Counted from the first letter of the stretch, positions 1 to 13,795 are shown. The stretch is 64,000 nt of DNA from Metridium senile (GCA_949775045.1 OX459095.1:25645978-25709977), one strand, 5' to 3'. A program made the numbers and translations. Notes: generated by a model from the sequence alone, not told the origin.

Positions 1-2634
1 TCACTCGAGTGAGAACAAAATATTTGAGCATGAGCATTTTCTAAACTATTCCAAACGAAAGACACGAAACAAAAGAGCTGTCTGTTCCTTTTTACTTTGA
101 CACGAGATGTTTGAGATCAAAAAACCGATCAAAAATTGTATACAGCAGGCAGCTGACCAACCCGCGAAAAACCTGGCTCATTCGCGCTAGGGGTGTTCTG
201 AGAAAAACAACTTGCTCGAGTAAGTGCTTCGTCCTAATGATATTTTTACAGTTTACTGCTAGCAAATACTGCACTTACTAACTGTAAACACTGAGAAAAA
301 AAGCGAACAAGCGTAGAGAAATTAACCAATATATTTTATTGCGTGAGTTTCTAGTGCAATTTTGTCAAGCCATTTGTACAATCTGGACCGGCCGCGGTAT
401 AAACAGCTAATGCTGAAATGTTGTGGCGACATTTTATAGTCGCCTTTAATTTTCATAAAACAAAATAGTATTTGGATGGTCCTTTTAATCACAGCGTGAG
501 AGAGACTTCATCAACTTCGTGTATTTATTCTATTAACCCTTTCGGACATCCAAACAAAAAATAAACAGCGTGGACGGAAAAGCCACAAAATTAACATTTT
601 GATCGGACGCGAAAACCATGAAAACTTTTGGAATAATGAGCGTGTTGGGATGATGAATGAACGCTCTTTCAACAGGCATACTTTCGCTTTGACCGCGATG
701 TCGTATGGCTGACAAAAGAATTGGCTAACACCAACACAACTTGGTTTTCTGATGCTGATTATGGCCAAATCTGTCAATTAGAAAAACACAGCCCCAAGTG
801 GGAAAATGAGCGCGCTTCGCGGCATTGGGACAAATCCGGCATTCTAATGAGAGACGTCGATTTTTAAGATTGGATTCGACTAGCGCTGGCCTGTCTCTGA
901 AAATCATGAGTAATAAACTAAAACCTAGCCTTAATATTAATTTGCTAACTTGAAAGAGCACCGTTTATAAATGATGAAGTGTCGGAGGTCCGAATAGCTG
1001 TATCCATTCCACGGGATTCGATTGGTTTTTTTGGTCAAACAAAATCCAGTCATCCGCGGAACAATAACAGATGTTTCCGAAAAACCGAGTTTGAAAGTCA
1101 CTTTTTTTGGCGTTAAAATAAGGGGTGTTAGGGTGAGATTTGTGATTCATGTTTTCAACTGAATTCATCTGCATCCTGTGCGGTATATTTTGTTAAGTTT
1201 TCGTTTCTCATTTGGGTAAAAATGGAAATATCTTGACCGCTGTAAAGTAGGATTTTCAAAAGGAATTAAGCGGTACGTCTGGCTTTCATATGGGACAAAC
1301 TGACTCGTACATCCTCAGTTGAATATATTAACATTCAAGAGCAAGGATAAATACATTCAAGATCAAAACTAAATACGGCTTTAAAGTGACTTCTACATGA
1401 TAAAAAGCCCAATTTTTGGCGCGGTAATAGGATTTTCGGCGCGCGTCCTAATAGCAAATGCTGAATAAATTTCTCTCTTGTTTCAAATTTATACATTCGA
1501 TTCGAAAACAGAACTTTAATAAATTTATATTGATTCTATTTTAGAGGAAAAAACTTCAAACTTTTTTGCCCCGTTGTGTGGTTCATTTTTACTTTCGAGT
1601 TACTAAAATTAATTAAGAAAATTTGGCGGTAAAATGCCTGTGTTCGACAGGACAGCTCGCTGGGATTAGCTCGTTTTGGGTTCATTTTCTTTGTCAAGTG
1701 TTGCTGGTTATGATAACTCTTTGCTATGAAGTCTCTACAATATTCAATAATCAACAATATCAAACTAAAAGGTAGTATTGAATAAGTTGTTATTTCCTTA
1801 GAAGTCCCTAAGGTGACACATCCCAAAAAAGGATTCTTCGACGAGCGATATGCCATGCTTAACTTCTTTGAATGAATAATTTGAAAAGTCTGCCTCAAAC
1901 AAGATAAATAGCACAACATAATGGCATTCAAACACTTGGCCCTTGTTCGCTGTAGCATAAAAATAGTGTTCTCATTTGAATACTCGTGCTAGTTCACTTG
2001 TTTGTCACGCGACAAGTTGTACAATCATACTGTCGTTTTCATAATAAACCTCGCACCTCTGTACACAAATCTTAATTTAACCTAATGACTCTCTTAAGGA
2101 ATGATGTTCAGTGAAAGCATTTATTAAGTGAGTCGACGGTGGTGAATTCGAGTATTTTTCACGGTTTTCTTTGGGTTAGTTTGTCTTGGGATAATAAAGG
2201 GAAAGCTGTTTTTGGTCCACATCCGCTCTAGCACACCGGCTTGAAAATGATTCTTTCAAATTGACTAAAAGCACTCGAAAGCATTGAAAAAGAAACACGA
2301 AAATTGCTCAGCGAAACTACGCCAGTTTGAAGAAGCGAAAGCATAACAAGTAGTTTAAAATTCCGTTGAAAACAGAGCGAAACAATGCGGCTAATTTGGC
2401 CGACTGATCCCAGTTCGAGATCGTGCAGCGATAAATACACGCTCACTGTAATATTAACGAAGGTGTGAATTTTGTAGCCTTTAGTGTCTATATGTATTTG
2501 CACCTTGCGCTATATTAAACGCGCCGAAATACCTCGAGGAGATCCACATATAGCGTGCAAAAATGTTCGTGTGTTTGTCGTGTAAAATGTCTGAGAGCAT
2601 GTGAATATATAATTGGTTGAATATCTCGACTCAC
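1..2634. other. Gene-free left edge, presumed intron of the NOL4-like gene
   Basis: No exon could be supported on either strand. The minus-strand exon at 2635-2796 ends in a clear donor, so this stretch is probably intron and the remaining exons of that gene lie beyond the left edge. Open frames of 60-140 codons here show no recognisable domain or convincing splice pair. Confidence 0.5.
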
Positions 2635-3137
2635 CGCTCTGTAGGTCTTTTTCTGTCCAACATGGATCCCCCGTTCATTGATGTGCACACTGCTTATTAT
2701 ATCGAAGAAATCGTCTGCTACCGCTACGCGTCTGTACTCAAGAACTTGCGTCCGAACTCCTATGTTATCGTCGTAAGGATACAAGGAATCCACACTCTAC
2801 GAGCCAAAACAAAATCACATGAGACAAAAGAGTAGCACTAGTTGAGACGACGAAGTATCGTCGGACATACCCGTGTGTGTGGCACTTTGACTGGCACATA
2901 CAGCGTACCAAACGGGGATATATCCTCGGACTGTACAATCCGGAATCCTTTCGACTTGACCCAAAACCTGAATTTAGCATCAGTCTCGATCATCGGCTCC
3001 CCCAGTAGGTATCTGCAAATTTTGTTGTACTTAGTACGAGTGATAGTCTTGGTGCGACTGTTTTCGCCATAGTTCATCTGGACCCAGCGTTGAAAATTAC
3101 GCCGAAATGTTGACTTCTCCACTACCACTGCCGACAT
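2635..3137 (-). CDS. NOL4-like protein, first two coding exons (partial gene)
   Basis: Two exons in consistent phase: 3137-2871 (89 codons, ATG with A at -3) and 2796-2635 (54 codons), separated by a 74-bp intron with donor GTATGT and acceptor GTAG; the second exon ends at a GTGAGT donor. The first exon encodes a conserved basic block (FRRNFQRWVQMNYG, then KTKTITRTKYNKI, then AKFRFWVKSKGF and LYVPVK). The second carries VAVADDFFDIISSVH and HVGQKKTYRA. As I recall them, these blocks match in order the N-terminal region of NOL4/NOL4L, nuclear or nucleolar proteins of poorly known function. Related blocks also occur in KRBA2/Ginger-type integrase proteins, so a domesticated or remnant integrase is the main alternative; the clean introns favour a host gene. 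The rest of the gene lies to the left. The longer open frame starting at 3176 uses a GTG, so the ATG at 3137 was chosen. Confidence 0.6.
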
Positions 3138-3337
3138 TGTGTGTTTCACACCTATTAGTGATCCAGTTTGGCACACGGGTGTATGTTAGTAAGTCTGCAA
3201 GCCAAATTGACTGTGACCATGAGCCTTCCTATTGGACAGTTTCGACTGGTTTAGAAGGGTTTCCTTTCATAACACCCAATCCCGCTTCGCTTCAGCAGAT
3301 GTCCCATAATCGAACAATATTGGTGCGTGCATAATTT

Positions 3338-6300
3338 TGGTAATTGAGTGAAACCTCTTGTTATAAAAAGATTCACCTTTTAGTTGACAATTAATGCCCT
3401 GAGCTTTTGTTTAATTCGACTTGCAGGCTCCTGAAAAAAATCTTTACTTCAAAAACAGCACGCGAGAGCTGAGTTTTCCGTCGTAGTTGATGAAGTAGTA
3501 GTAAAACGTCTTTGTGGATGGATTGAGGCGAGAATAAAAACAATGTAGACTCTGAATAGAATCAAAACCACGGCAAAACGCAATGATTAGAACTATAAGA
3601 ATCGATCACAAGGTTTTCAGAAAAGGATTCATCGATAAAGAACAAGTTTGTAGATTGATTTGAGTCTTTGCCGGACGACCGGATGTCTTGCATTACAAAC
3701 ATGTCCACGTCATGATCTAGAAACCCATTAAAAAACGCTAAAACTTTCATTCATTCAGAGACGAGCAACAAAAACATTTCATCACATTTCACTGAAGACA
3801 TGTCAAAGAATTTACATTGAATAGAAGAAACCCCAAGAGCAAATAATCCCCAAGTATTTGTGTATTCAAGTCATTTCAATTTGATGGGATGGTAAACAAG
3901 CTACGAGCCTTGTTGTCTTTGCCACTAGTTGACTATTCGTTTCTCGGCCAGTTCTCAAACAACGTGAGGCTGGTTGGGGTATAGCTTTCACTTCTAACAC
4001 CTTGCTATATTATTAACTATTATATACCGTTAAGCAATTGTATGGCCGAACAATAATCAAAAGGCGAAATACACAAGGACTTAGTAAACTGAATATCATA
4101 CTTGTTCATTGTACGAGCTTTACTTCATCCTTTTTTCTCTAAAATAATCAATTCGAAATTATAGTGTTACTAATATTTGAAAAAAGTATATTTCGTAACA
4201 AGCTTGGTTGTAATGTAAAGTAGCTCGTAAATACCTTCGGGGCAAAAACTCAGAAAACAAGGCACACAATATGCCCTCGAAAAAGCCTAGCAACCCACAT
4301 TGACAGGTGCTAGGCTGTCACGCCAAAAGAGTAACACAAACAGCTTCACTCCTCTTCTTTCAGCAACATGAAACACTCTTTAAGAACAGCTTAAACAACA
4401 CAAAAACCAACTCATATCCCACGAACAACCCTTCCGCGGGACGTGCAAGAAAAACAAGAAAAACACGCAAAAAGCACAACTACCCTAGCTTTGAAATGAG
4501 AATCCAACGACTCAAATAACTCAAGTAATACGAGTAGAATAAGCAGATAGTTTTTTTGATGTCGGCCTATTTAGTTGAGTAATTGTAAAGCGAGGGATTT
4601 GTTTCCCAATAACAAAAGAAGCTACTTCATGGTCTATGGAGTCTTGACCTGCTAGTCGAATTGACAAAATACACGCATTGCTAATTCACCTCTGTTGAAG
4701 AAACCACATCTTGAACATAATAAAACCCATTGGTGTTTTACTATTCTCCTTTTGAGTCTTTCAATTGCCGGGAGATGTTTTTATTCGTTCATTGTTGTTA
4801 TATTCAAATTGCGAGCTGTATTATGAAATTGGATGGTACAGTTCTGTAGACAGCTATCTTAGGCTCAAGCCATTACGAGGACAGTAGATAAAAAACCATC
4901 AGTATACATTGACGGCTACGAGATAAATTTACTAAAAAGAGAATAGAGCATAGAGGATGACTAGCAAAATAACAGCGGGTAATCCTTTCAAATAAAAACT
5001 ACTTTGAAAAGAGCCTTAATGTTGAAACAACACTTGTAGGCCATTTTGTAAGGACTACAGCGCATTTGTGAAAAGTTATCATTAAGGAAAAGCTGTACTC
5101 TTACGCGCTATCTCCTTTTATCCTTCGTGATATGTGCACTGATAAGTTTGTGACTAAGAGGAAGAAAAAGACAATAAAACACATCGGACACTAAGAGATT
5201 CACTGTCATGAACAGGACCACCAGAAATTGAAGTATTTTAGTTTAGGCATTAATTATTCAGTCCCTGCAAGATCCTGTTTGCGATTTTGAATAATTCATT
5301 TCAACTTACTTCACTGCAATCTGGTTTTAGATACTTATGTCTTAATGTACTTTGTTTTACTTGATTAAATATTACAAATGGCTTTGAAATATTATTAAAT
5401 GGGAAACACAGCGCATGCAAATGTCCCGCAAAGGGCCAGTGTTTGGGCGCCGGGACTCGCTAGCTATTTCAATCAATTAATAAATTTCGAAGTCTAGTAT
5501 CTTAAAGTACAATATCACAAAGTGCCATTCACCCAACCATCAGTCAACCCAAAAAGCACGATCCTTATTGATTCACGATAACTTCCGAAAAACGATTCTC
5601 GCTCCGATTTTTCGATTCCTATAAGTTCAATATTTATTCCTAAAATGACATTTCGCACAAATATTATTACAAAATGTAGTTTATTGTCCAGTTGATTTCT
5701 ATTTTTGGGGTCTGTTTTTGGTCCGGTGTGATGTGTTTTCAGGTTGAGTGGCTATACCAGTGCTATAGGACAAGCCCCATAGATTAACAAAGATTTGATA
5801 TGATTCTTTGCAGCCAGCCGGATCTAAATCCCATGAAATACGATCTACCTTCTAACTCGAATTCCGCCTATAACCACCGAAAAACATCCATTTTTTTGGG
5901 GTGATATTAAGTTATACATTTCGACAATCGAATACATGATCAATGGAATATATGATCGTTCGAATATATGATCATTCGACGTCCATAATAACATGGTGTC
6001 TACGAAATAAATGATTCATGTTTCATTTTATGGTAATTTGCATCATTTGAGTGTAAAACCGAAAACTAGTCGAGATATTCTAAGGCACAAAGCTGAAGGC
6101 CCTTGAAAGAATTACCATAAGGGATGATTATCAAGAAATTGTAGCATCGAAAACAACAAGAAATTTACATTTATTCATTACTAGGATAAGAAGCCGTAGA
6201 ATTTGTTTCGCCAAAAAGTATCAAAGTTTCTGTTTTTTTATTTTGTTTTATAAAAAAAAACCCTGAAAAAGCTAGTAGCTCATTTATTAAATTATTATTC

Positions 6301-6860
6301 AATTACTATTTTTCTTGCTTTGCATGGTAACATTGCTCAAAAGAAAACTAGATCAAATGAAAACTAGATATTCACTATAGTATTGACTAGGACGAAACAT
6401 GGTAAAAAGAATCGAATTTTCTTAATTTTCCTTTAATAACTTTTTGGAAGAAAAGCTAGTAACTAATTATTAGTAAAAAAATGTTATAAAATTAATTATT
6501 TCGTTTTAAAAAAAAGTAAAAACTCACTGTTTTTATTTTGTGCTCCTCAGAAATTTCATTTATTCTTTACCATAACCGTGAGCAAGACTGAAAAATCATT
6601 ATTATCGTTTTTAGAAAATTTAGAAACGTATTTAACATCCCATTATCATTCCCTCCTCTTTTCTTTATAACTTTTTTTTAAAAGCAAAAAAAAAAATAGA
6701 CTAAAAAACCCATTACTCGAGAGTGATAGTGGTTAAGGCTTCGAGCACGCGATGGGCTGCCATCCTGACAACGAAAATCCACTAAGCCCGTTATCAAATT
6801 CAAGTCTGTTTCGTCTCTTGAATGGATCATTGAACCAACAAACAAGTTTATCTCGTCAGT
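3338..6860. other. Gene-free AT-rich stretch
   Basis: No open frame here has a recognisable domain or a supportable splice context. The first part is probably 5' flank or 5' UTR of the NOL4-like gene. Around 5920-5990 there is a short local repetition of a GAATAYATGATC-type motif. Nothing else stands out. Confidence 0.5.
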
Positions 6861-6869
6861 CGCTCATTT

Positions 6870-7165
6870 GTTTGGGATAATCTCTGACAGTTTGGTTCAT
6901 TTTTGGTATATTTTTGGTACTTTTTAGTTTAATTATTTGGAGGATAATCTTTGAGAGTTATGTTATTTTTTGGTGTATTTTTGGTGCTATTTAGTTCAAT
7001 TTTTTTTTCGATGATCTGTGACAGTTTTGTCAATTTTTGAGTATGTTTTTGTACTTTTAGTTCAATATTTTTGGGATATTGAATCTGTGACAGTTTTGTT
7101 TTTGGTGTATTGTTTGGTACTTTATAGTCCTTTTTGGGATAATCTGTGATAATCCTGCTGTTATT
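6870..7165. repeat. Degenerate ~70-bp tandem repeat
   Basis: About four imperfect copies of a T-rich unit containing GGATAATCTGTGACAGTTT followed by TTTTTGGTRTATTTTTGGTAC. The minus-strand frame across it is an artefact of the repeat. Confidence 0.6.
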
Positions 7166-7984
7166 TTTGTCGACCATTCGTACTTCAACAATATCTTTTT
7201 TTAATTTTTGAAAAAATCGTCGACAAAAATAAAAACGAAACTATCGCAGAATATCCCTTAAAAAAGGAACCAACAAGAAGAACAAGAACTGACTCAAAAG
7301 AGTTACATACATTAAATATATCCAGTATGGGAAATGTTTGATCTGAAACCTATAGCCAGTGAAAAAGGGCGCTGACAATCAAGAGTTTCACTAGCTTGGC
7401 TAGTCATAATAACTCTCTGGTCTTTTTGTTACTTTAATGTCTAAGTTGTTTGCAGTCCCAGTGCTATAAACTGAAGTGTCCTCAGATGAGTTCTTATCGT
7501 GCAAATAGCTCTCAATAGCAATGGGCATCCACTGACATATACAGTCATTAAGAATGACAAAAACTGGTGATAACATTTGATGGACATATCTCTATAGCTA
7601 GTACTAGGAACTACTAGAGTGAAATACTATATAACTAAATCTATACTAAGTAAAAAAACCTTTTTTTGAAATATAACTCTAACTTCTTCCGAATGCCTGA
7701 TCATATTTTATTTTCTGAGTATTTCACCGCTAAAAAGCTAAAATTTCCAAGTACAAATTTTATAGTTTATACTTTGGTTAGAAATAGATATGTTTTTGTT
7801 TGCTTTGGTTAAGTATTTTGTTACAAATCCGCCCCCATCCCCCTAAAAAACTGAAAAGTTTTAATGTTTTTTTTTATGTAATTTGGCGAAGCTGATTAGT
7901 TTACTAGTGTTACAATAAGCAAGAATTGACTTTGAAAAAAAAGAAGAAAAGAGATAACAATATACACACGTGTGAAAAATAAAT

Positions 7985-8405
7985 AGAATTATGAATGAAT
8001 GAATAGAATAATAAATGGATGAATAAATAGAATAAGGAATTAATGAATAGAATGATAAATGGATGGATGGATGGATGGATGGAAAAATGAATGAATGAAC
8101 GAACAAACGAACGAATGAATAAAAGGATGAATGAATGAATGAAGGAATGAATGAATGAAGGAAGGAACGAATGAATGAAGGAACGAATGAATGAAGGAAC
8201 GAATGAATGAATGAATGAACGAACGAACGAACGAACGAACGAATGAACGAACAAACGAATGAAAAAAGGCATGTGAATGAATGAATGAATGAATGAATGA
8301 ATGAATGAATGAATGAATGAATGAATGAATGAATGAATGAATGAATGAATGAATGAATGAATGAATGAGTAAATGGACCAATGAATGAATGAATAAAGGG
8401 ATGAA
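7985..8405. repeat. (GAAT)n tetranucleotide microsatellite
   Basis: A roughly 400-bp run of GAAT/ATGA tetramers with GAAC, GGAT and GAAG variants; the central block at 8275-8368 is nearly pure. Long minus-strand frames of FIHS repeats are by-products of the tetramer. Confidence 0.95.
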
Positions 8406-8989
8406 TAAAATAAAAGTTTCGCTTCAGTGTGGCAGTAACAGATATCCATGACGAGGACCGGTGATGGTGGGTGACTCAGCCCGGCAAAAATTGCCGGAAA
8501 TTGAAATGAAATTTAGGATAAATCATCTAGTGATTATCATTTCACCATCTCCGATACTAGGACACAATAAAGGAACAGATCGGTTCCAATGTAAACCGAT
8601 AATATGGACGGGCCATCATTAATAAGAACATGTCCCTTTTCTTGCTAGTCTAGCCTCAGGCCACTGTACACTCGCCATTAACGATCTCTAGAGGAGTTTT
8701 TCATAATGGGGTTGTTAAGGACGGGGCCAATATTAATCTCGGCTGTCATCAGTCCCATTCACGGCTTAGATAAGGCCTCGTAGCACCAACAATACCTTTT
8801 GGTGATTGGTTGAATGGGCTAACGGACTGCTGACATCTGCCTTGGTGCTCACGGGCGAATATCAATCATCCATTTGATTGAACTGTAGAGAAACTAGTCG
8901 AAGCAGTGAGGCCATTTTGAATGTTGTATGTTAGAAAAACTGTTAAAGGTTGTTGCGTCTTCCTCTTTAAATAAAGCTATTGTATTGTA

Positions 8990-9790
8990 ACGAATTTGAC
9001 TCGCCGAAAAATCCATTCGAACGCAGGAAAAACCATTTGATTGCACAAAGCCATTTAGATGTAGCAATAGAACATTCGAATAATTAAAATAAAAACTGAA
9101 AAAAAAAACAGAAAACATTATTCACTGCATAAAAGCCAGCATACGAATGTACCAAAGCTATATATCGCTTGAATACAGATACCGCGATATAAACCATAAA
9201 AAAAACATTTGAATAAAACAAAAACTTATTTCTAGACAAAACGTTATGTATAAAAAAAAGTAGGTTTATAGTGTAAATATTCTTCGACTTAGGAAAGTTT
9301 AGAAACATTCATATATTAAAAGTATGAACACTATTCGTGCACAGAAAAAAAGTATTTGAATAAAACTTCAATATGGAAAAAACACATTTTTAAGCGAACG
9401 AACTTAACTTGCATCACTTTAGTTAAGAAAAAAAAAAGACACTTCACGTTTCACTACAAAAAAATATTCTTAAGTTCCAAAAACAAATTTTACTACAGAA
9501 TAATATATTTGAATTAAGAAAACCGTTTGGGTGCCAAAAAAACAGCAACATTTGAGTAGAACAACAGAGAACATTCAAATTCAGGAAAAAAATAACGATG
9601 AAAATATATTTACCTTCAAATTGACTATTTCATTGCAGAAAACCATTTAAATTTTCGAAATCAATTTCAGTGCAGCGAAACAATGACTATACAATGCAAA
9701 AAACTATATTTTGAATAAAAAAAAAAGCATTTAATTCAATGGCGCAAAGAGTGTTTTAGTTCCAAAAAGAGCTATTTGAATGCTTATAGA
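8990..9790. repeat. Diffuse degenerate array of ATTTGAA-containing units
   Basis: Over about 800 bp a loose motif (AAAACCATTTGAATNNAGAAAA and variants) recurs every 20-40 bases with variable spacing. This suggests an old, heavily diverged minisatellite. No coding potential is seen. Confidence 0.4.
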
Positions 9791-10639
9791 GAAATACACA
9801 AAAAGAAAATCCACTTTGACTAATGGATATCTTAGCAATACAGCACGGTATTCTACGTAGACAGGACAATACTGGCCATTTCTTATTACACGCACGCATT
9901 ACCATCACAATATCATACCAAAATGGCCCGAGGGAATGTTTTGATGGGTGTGAAGCTCTCATATGTTCTAGATTCTGTCATCCCAACTACTAAATAGGAC
10001 TGCATTAGACAGAAACATCACAGTAGTCTTGCTGTTAAATAGACACTTTTGTCGTCGAGGAAATCGCATTCAGAGAGCAGTGATAATATAGGTTTTCACA
10101 TTAAAAAGGGATTGTTTTTGGTTGCGTTTCCGCGAACTATTCATTCTAAACCACAATTCAAAAAGGATCCTTTTTTAGGTCAAATTTAAAGTGTTGAAAA
10201 GTATTAAATTGTTTTGTTAAAACAAAGAACGATTGGGCACACTTTTGTTCGAGTGTAAAAGTAAAGAATACCAAGCAATAACGTACAGTTTTTATTCGCG
10301 TGCGTCAGTGGTTGGAGTCCTTTTCTTGCGGTGAAACAAACACCTTTTAACGCTAAGTTTTTCTTGATAAATACACCTTTCTTAACCGCGATTGTAGCCA
10401 AAAACTTCCATCTCTTTATATCAAACTTTCTCAGCTGTTTCAATAAATACAATTGACTTGATGGTGCACGTCAAAATGACCAGATACACTCAAATGTGGC
10501 AGATAATGTACATCAAAAGAGCCGAACATGATACCAAAGTGGCATTGTGTACGATATACTTTAGCTTATATATTACTTGCACGATCGATCGAGGCTAGCA
10601 CGAGGTTTAACAATAGATCCTATTATTGAGGAATACTTT

Positions 10640-10925
10640 ATCATGGTCACATGACCGATGGTAAAAGAGGTCGATAGACGTTGTCAAAAAGGGAAAATAC
10701 AGTGCAGTTGTGAAGGGAGAAAGGAATGTTCTGGTAATAATGATAACATATGTTCTGGTGGTAAAAGAGGTCGATAGAATGTCAAAAAGGGAAAATAAAG
10801 TACAGTTGTGAAGGAAAGAATGTTCTGTAACATATGTTCTGGTGGTAGAAGAGGTCGATATAGTTTCAAAAAAGGCAAAACAGTACAATGCAGTTGTGAA
10901 GGAAAGTAATGTTCTGGTAATAATT
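10640..10925. repeat. ~95-bp tandem repeat, three copies
   Basis: Three imperfect copies of a unit containing GGTAAAAGAGGTCGATAGA, GTCAAAAAGGGAAAATA, CAGTTGTGAAGG and AATGTTCTGGTAATAAT. Deletions shorten the second and third copies. Confidence 0.7.
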
Positions 10926-11019
10926 ATGATAACGATAACAATTACAATTACAAATGTGAAAACGGCAATACTTTTATTTCAGTTATTTGTATATATTTAT
11001 CTATTAATTTTTTTACCTT

Positions 11020-11092
11020 ACCTTCTTGCTTACTTACTTACCTTCTTGCTTACTTACTTACTTACCTTCTTGCTTACTTACTTACTTATCGA
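11020..11092. repeat. (TTAC)n microsatellite with TTCTTGC interruptions
   Basis: Repeated TTACTTACTTACC blocks separated by TTCTTGC form a short higher-order pattern. A 19-base run of G follows separately at about 11291-11309. Confidence 0.8.
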
Positions 11093-12079
11093 CCTACCAA
11101 TTTTCCATTTAGATACAAACTCACTCATAGTACTAACTTACATACCTACTTATTACTTAGAACTGTTTACTAGTTTTAGATTCTCCAATTAAGAAATAAA
11201 AGACTTTTTAGATATTAGAAAAGAAAACAACAGCATATAACAACAAAGCCGTATTCTCTACTTCACAATAACCATAATGTCTTCTGTTCGGGGGGGGGGG
11301 GGGGGGGGATGTAGCTATTATAATTTAAATCAAACAAATTTGAATTACAAAATCTACCCCTCAAAAACAGAAGGCATTATGGTTATGCGAAAATAGAGAA
11401 TAATATAATATGATGATATATAGCATCTCCTTCTATTAACAGCAATTTGTTAATAACATGCTAATAAACTAAAAATAGTATAACAATTTTAAAAGTAATT
11501 CCATTTAATTTGATAAAAATAAAAGAATAACCAAACATATCATAAAAACTTCCTGCTTGGGTTATTTGCTTAACATGTATTCGAGTAAGTAGCAGGTGTT
11601 CCCTGCCAGTCATAAAAACGTTAGACGATGTCCTTTTAGCTCTTTAACAGTTCTGTTATCTTCTACATTAAGATTGCAGATATACACTCATTTTCACTCT
11701 TCTAAAAGCGCACGACGAATGGAAAACATCCTGACGAGACTAGCACACGACAATGATAATGGTTTTGATGTCAAATATGTTCAAATGCGCTTTGTAATAT
11801 ATAATAATAATAATAATTGACATGTACAATTGCTAGTTCTTATACAGCGCATTTCCAGAACTGCTCAATGCGTTTACTCAACGTGTTCGAGTTGAAGGTA
11901 TATCAAGGCGCATTAAGCTGCCACTATACAACAACACATGTCTGAACACGGAGTTCTTTTATATATATTATTTCTTTCGGAACAATTTCAAACGATTACA
12001 TACAATGTGTGATGATCGTTGTAGATAGTAATTAATTAAAACAATTGCACTTATAGAAGCCCGAAAACTAATGGGGATT

Positions 12080-12165
12080 TAATACGGGATTTAATACGGG
12101 ATTTGAACCCATGATCTTTGCAGAACCGGTGCAATGCTCTACCAACTGAATTACGAAGCCACATA
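12080..12165 (-). mobile_element. tRNA-derived SINE head
   Basis: On the minus strand the sequence reads like a tRNA, with an A-box-like TTCAGTTGGTAGAGCATTG and a B-box-like GGGTTCAAATCCC. The acceptor stem does not close and the anticodon arm is degenerate, so a tRNA-derived SINE fragment is more likely than a functional tRNA. Confidence 0.55.
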
Positions 12166-13149
12166 TGTTGGTAGGATGTCAATATGTTGAGTACCCATAC
12201 AATCATAAGTGGTTAGTAGTCAGTATTGGCCAGTCACTAAGGGTGGTTTACATCCTGGTATTGGTACGTCCTCAGTGCTTCCTTTACGTCTCCCCCCACA
12301 CCCCCCCCCCCCACCCCTTCCCAGGTGTTTGACTTCATACCATAATATCCATCCCATTCAACTCACTTTTTCTAAATAAAAAAAAATACCCTATTCATAA
12401 CTAATAACCGTTGTACAATTTACCAAGTTAATACATCTACAATAGATTCTAACTAAAACGCTCAGAATTCGATATTTTATTGCTTTAGAGTTGTTTATCT
12501 CTATGCTGCAGAGAAAAGAGGGAGTCACTGAGTTAAATAATACTAAAATATCTTACAAAACACTTATTTTAATATTGATGAAGTGTATATTTGTACTTTT
12601 TATAACTTTTAAAACAGATTATTTCATAATCTACATACTTATTTTGTAGAGAGGACTGGAGGGAGTTTTTAAATTATCACTTTTTCTCGCCTAAAATTTT
12701 AGAAAAGAACCAAATCTATATTTCGAAAGGTAATTTTTTTTTGCCCTTGAGGCAGTGCAAGAACATTTTTTTACGCTTTGCACGATATTTTTTTCAGGAT
12801 TTTTTGTTGTCCACATATATATATATATATATTTTTCAAGATTAAAGCTGTGCTCGTATTTGTTTTGGGTAATTACAATCAAGGCTTATTGCTAATAAAC
12901 AATAAAAGTACCAGAATAGTCGGTAAAAATAGCAAGGTTTTGTATGACAAGACTAGCAAGCCACCTAGTCAACCACATAAACTCTTATAATATTTTTGAT
13001 GATTTCAAAAAAATTCTTAGCCGAATTTTAAGACATTCTCTCTTGAATTCATTTTCTACTCTTAACTCATTTTCTTTTTTAAATGATCACGTGACCACGT
13101 TATGCAAAAGGCCTATTGTCGAGTGTGAATAACATACAAACAAAAAGTA

Positions 13150-13232
13150 CGTCAAATAAACGAAGGGCTAAAGCTCGAAACGTCAGTAAAGTTAAGTCAA
13201 CATTTTTTACGGTGTTACAAATTACATTATAT
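13150..13232 (+). repeat. Hammerhead-like repeat, 5' part, interrupted by a MITE
   Basis: Contains CGAAGGGCTAAAGCTCGAAACGTC at about 13161-13184, followed by AAAGTTAAGTCAACATTTTTTACGGTGTTACAAATT. The same series occurs on the minus strand at 37195-37275. GGGCT and AGCTC can pair as a stem II next to GAAAC, as in hammerhead cores, but the upstream CUGAUGA box is degraded here. Confidence 0.5.
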
Positions 13233-13234
13233 AA

Positions 13235-13519
13235 AGCCTGGTTCCCATATAATCGCTACGATCGCCAGGATCGCTGTGATCATGTATTTATGGTGTAAAT
13301 AAATTATTGTCATTGTTACTGATGGCACTTTGGTTTTGTGAAATTATAAAAATATCACTGCTGACTAATGGTTGAAGCTTAAATTTGACGAAATAAACCT
13401 AAACATAAAAAATCAGTGTCGATTTTGTTTAATCACAAAGAACTCTGAGCTATATTCTGATGGCCAAACATGATTTTCGGCGATCGCAGCGATCGTAGCG
13501 ATCATATGGAAACCAGGCT
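13235..13519. mobile_element. Harbinger-like MITE (285 bp, TAA duplication)
   Basis: The terminal inverted repeats begin AGCCTGGTTYCCATAT and continue through ATCGCTACGATCGC. The element is bounded by TAA at 13232-13234 and 13520-13522, a 3-bp duplication as in PIF/Harbinger elements. It interrupts the hammerhead-like repeat that begins at 13150. There is no coding capacity. Confidence 0.75.
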
Positions 13520-13633
13520 TAATAATATAATAATTTAATTCTTAGTGCACTACACAATCTCAGTGCTCTTACAATAATATGGAAAATAATTATGAGAGTA
13601 GTAATACAAAAAAAACCCCTAGGAATTAAAAAG

Positions 13634-13795
13634 TTATGTCTTTAGCTTTAACTTAAATGACTCTGTGGAAGGTGTGTTCTTAATTTCCACCGGTAGTTCA
13701 TTCCACAGAATTGGAGCACATACCGAGAATGCTCTAGAACCGTAGTTCTTAGTTATATACTTGGGTCTTATTAAGTGTTGGTTATCATGCATTAG
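13634..13795 (-). mobile_element. 5'-truncated LINE (CR1/L2-like) 3' end
   Basis: Read on the minus strand, about 50 codons encode YGSRAFSVCAPILWNELP followed by ESFKLKLKT and a stop. This is the characteristic C-terminal tail of non-LTR reverse transcriptase proteins of the CR1/L2/jockey type. Only the tail is present. Confidence 0.75.

Noticed and set aside
1536..1958. 140-codon minus-strand frame
   Set aside because: No recognisable domain, low-complexity hydrophobic middle, no splice context; compatible with chance.
7910..8449. Minus-strand frames of ~110-180 codons rich in FIHS repeats
   Set aside because: They arise from GAAT tetramers that leave no stop codons; no start context, domain or splice signals.
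12080..12165. Functional tRNA gene
   Set aside because: The A and B boxes are present but the acceptor stem does not pair; it is better explained as a SINE head.
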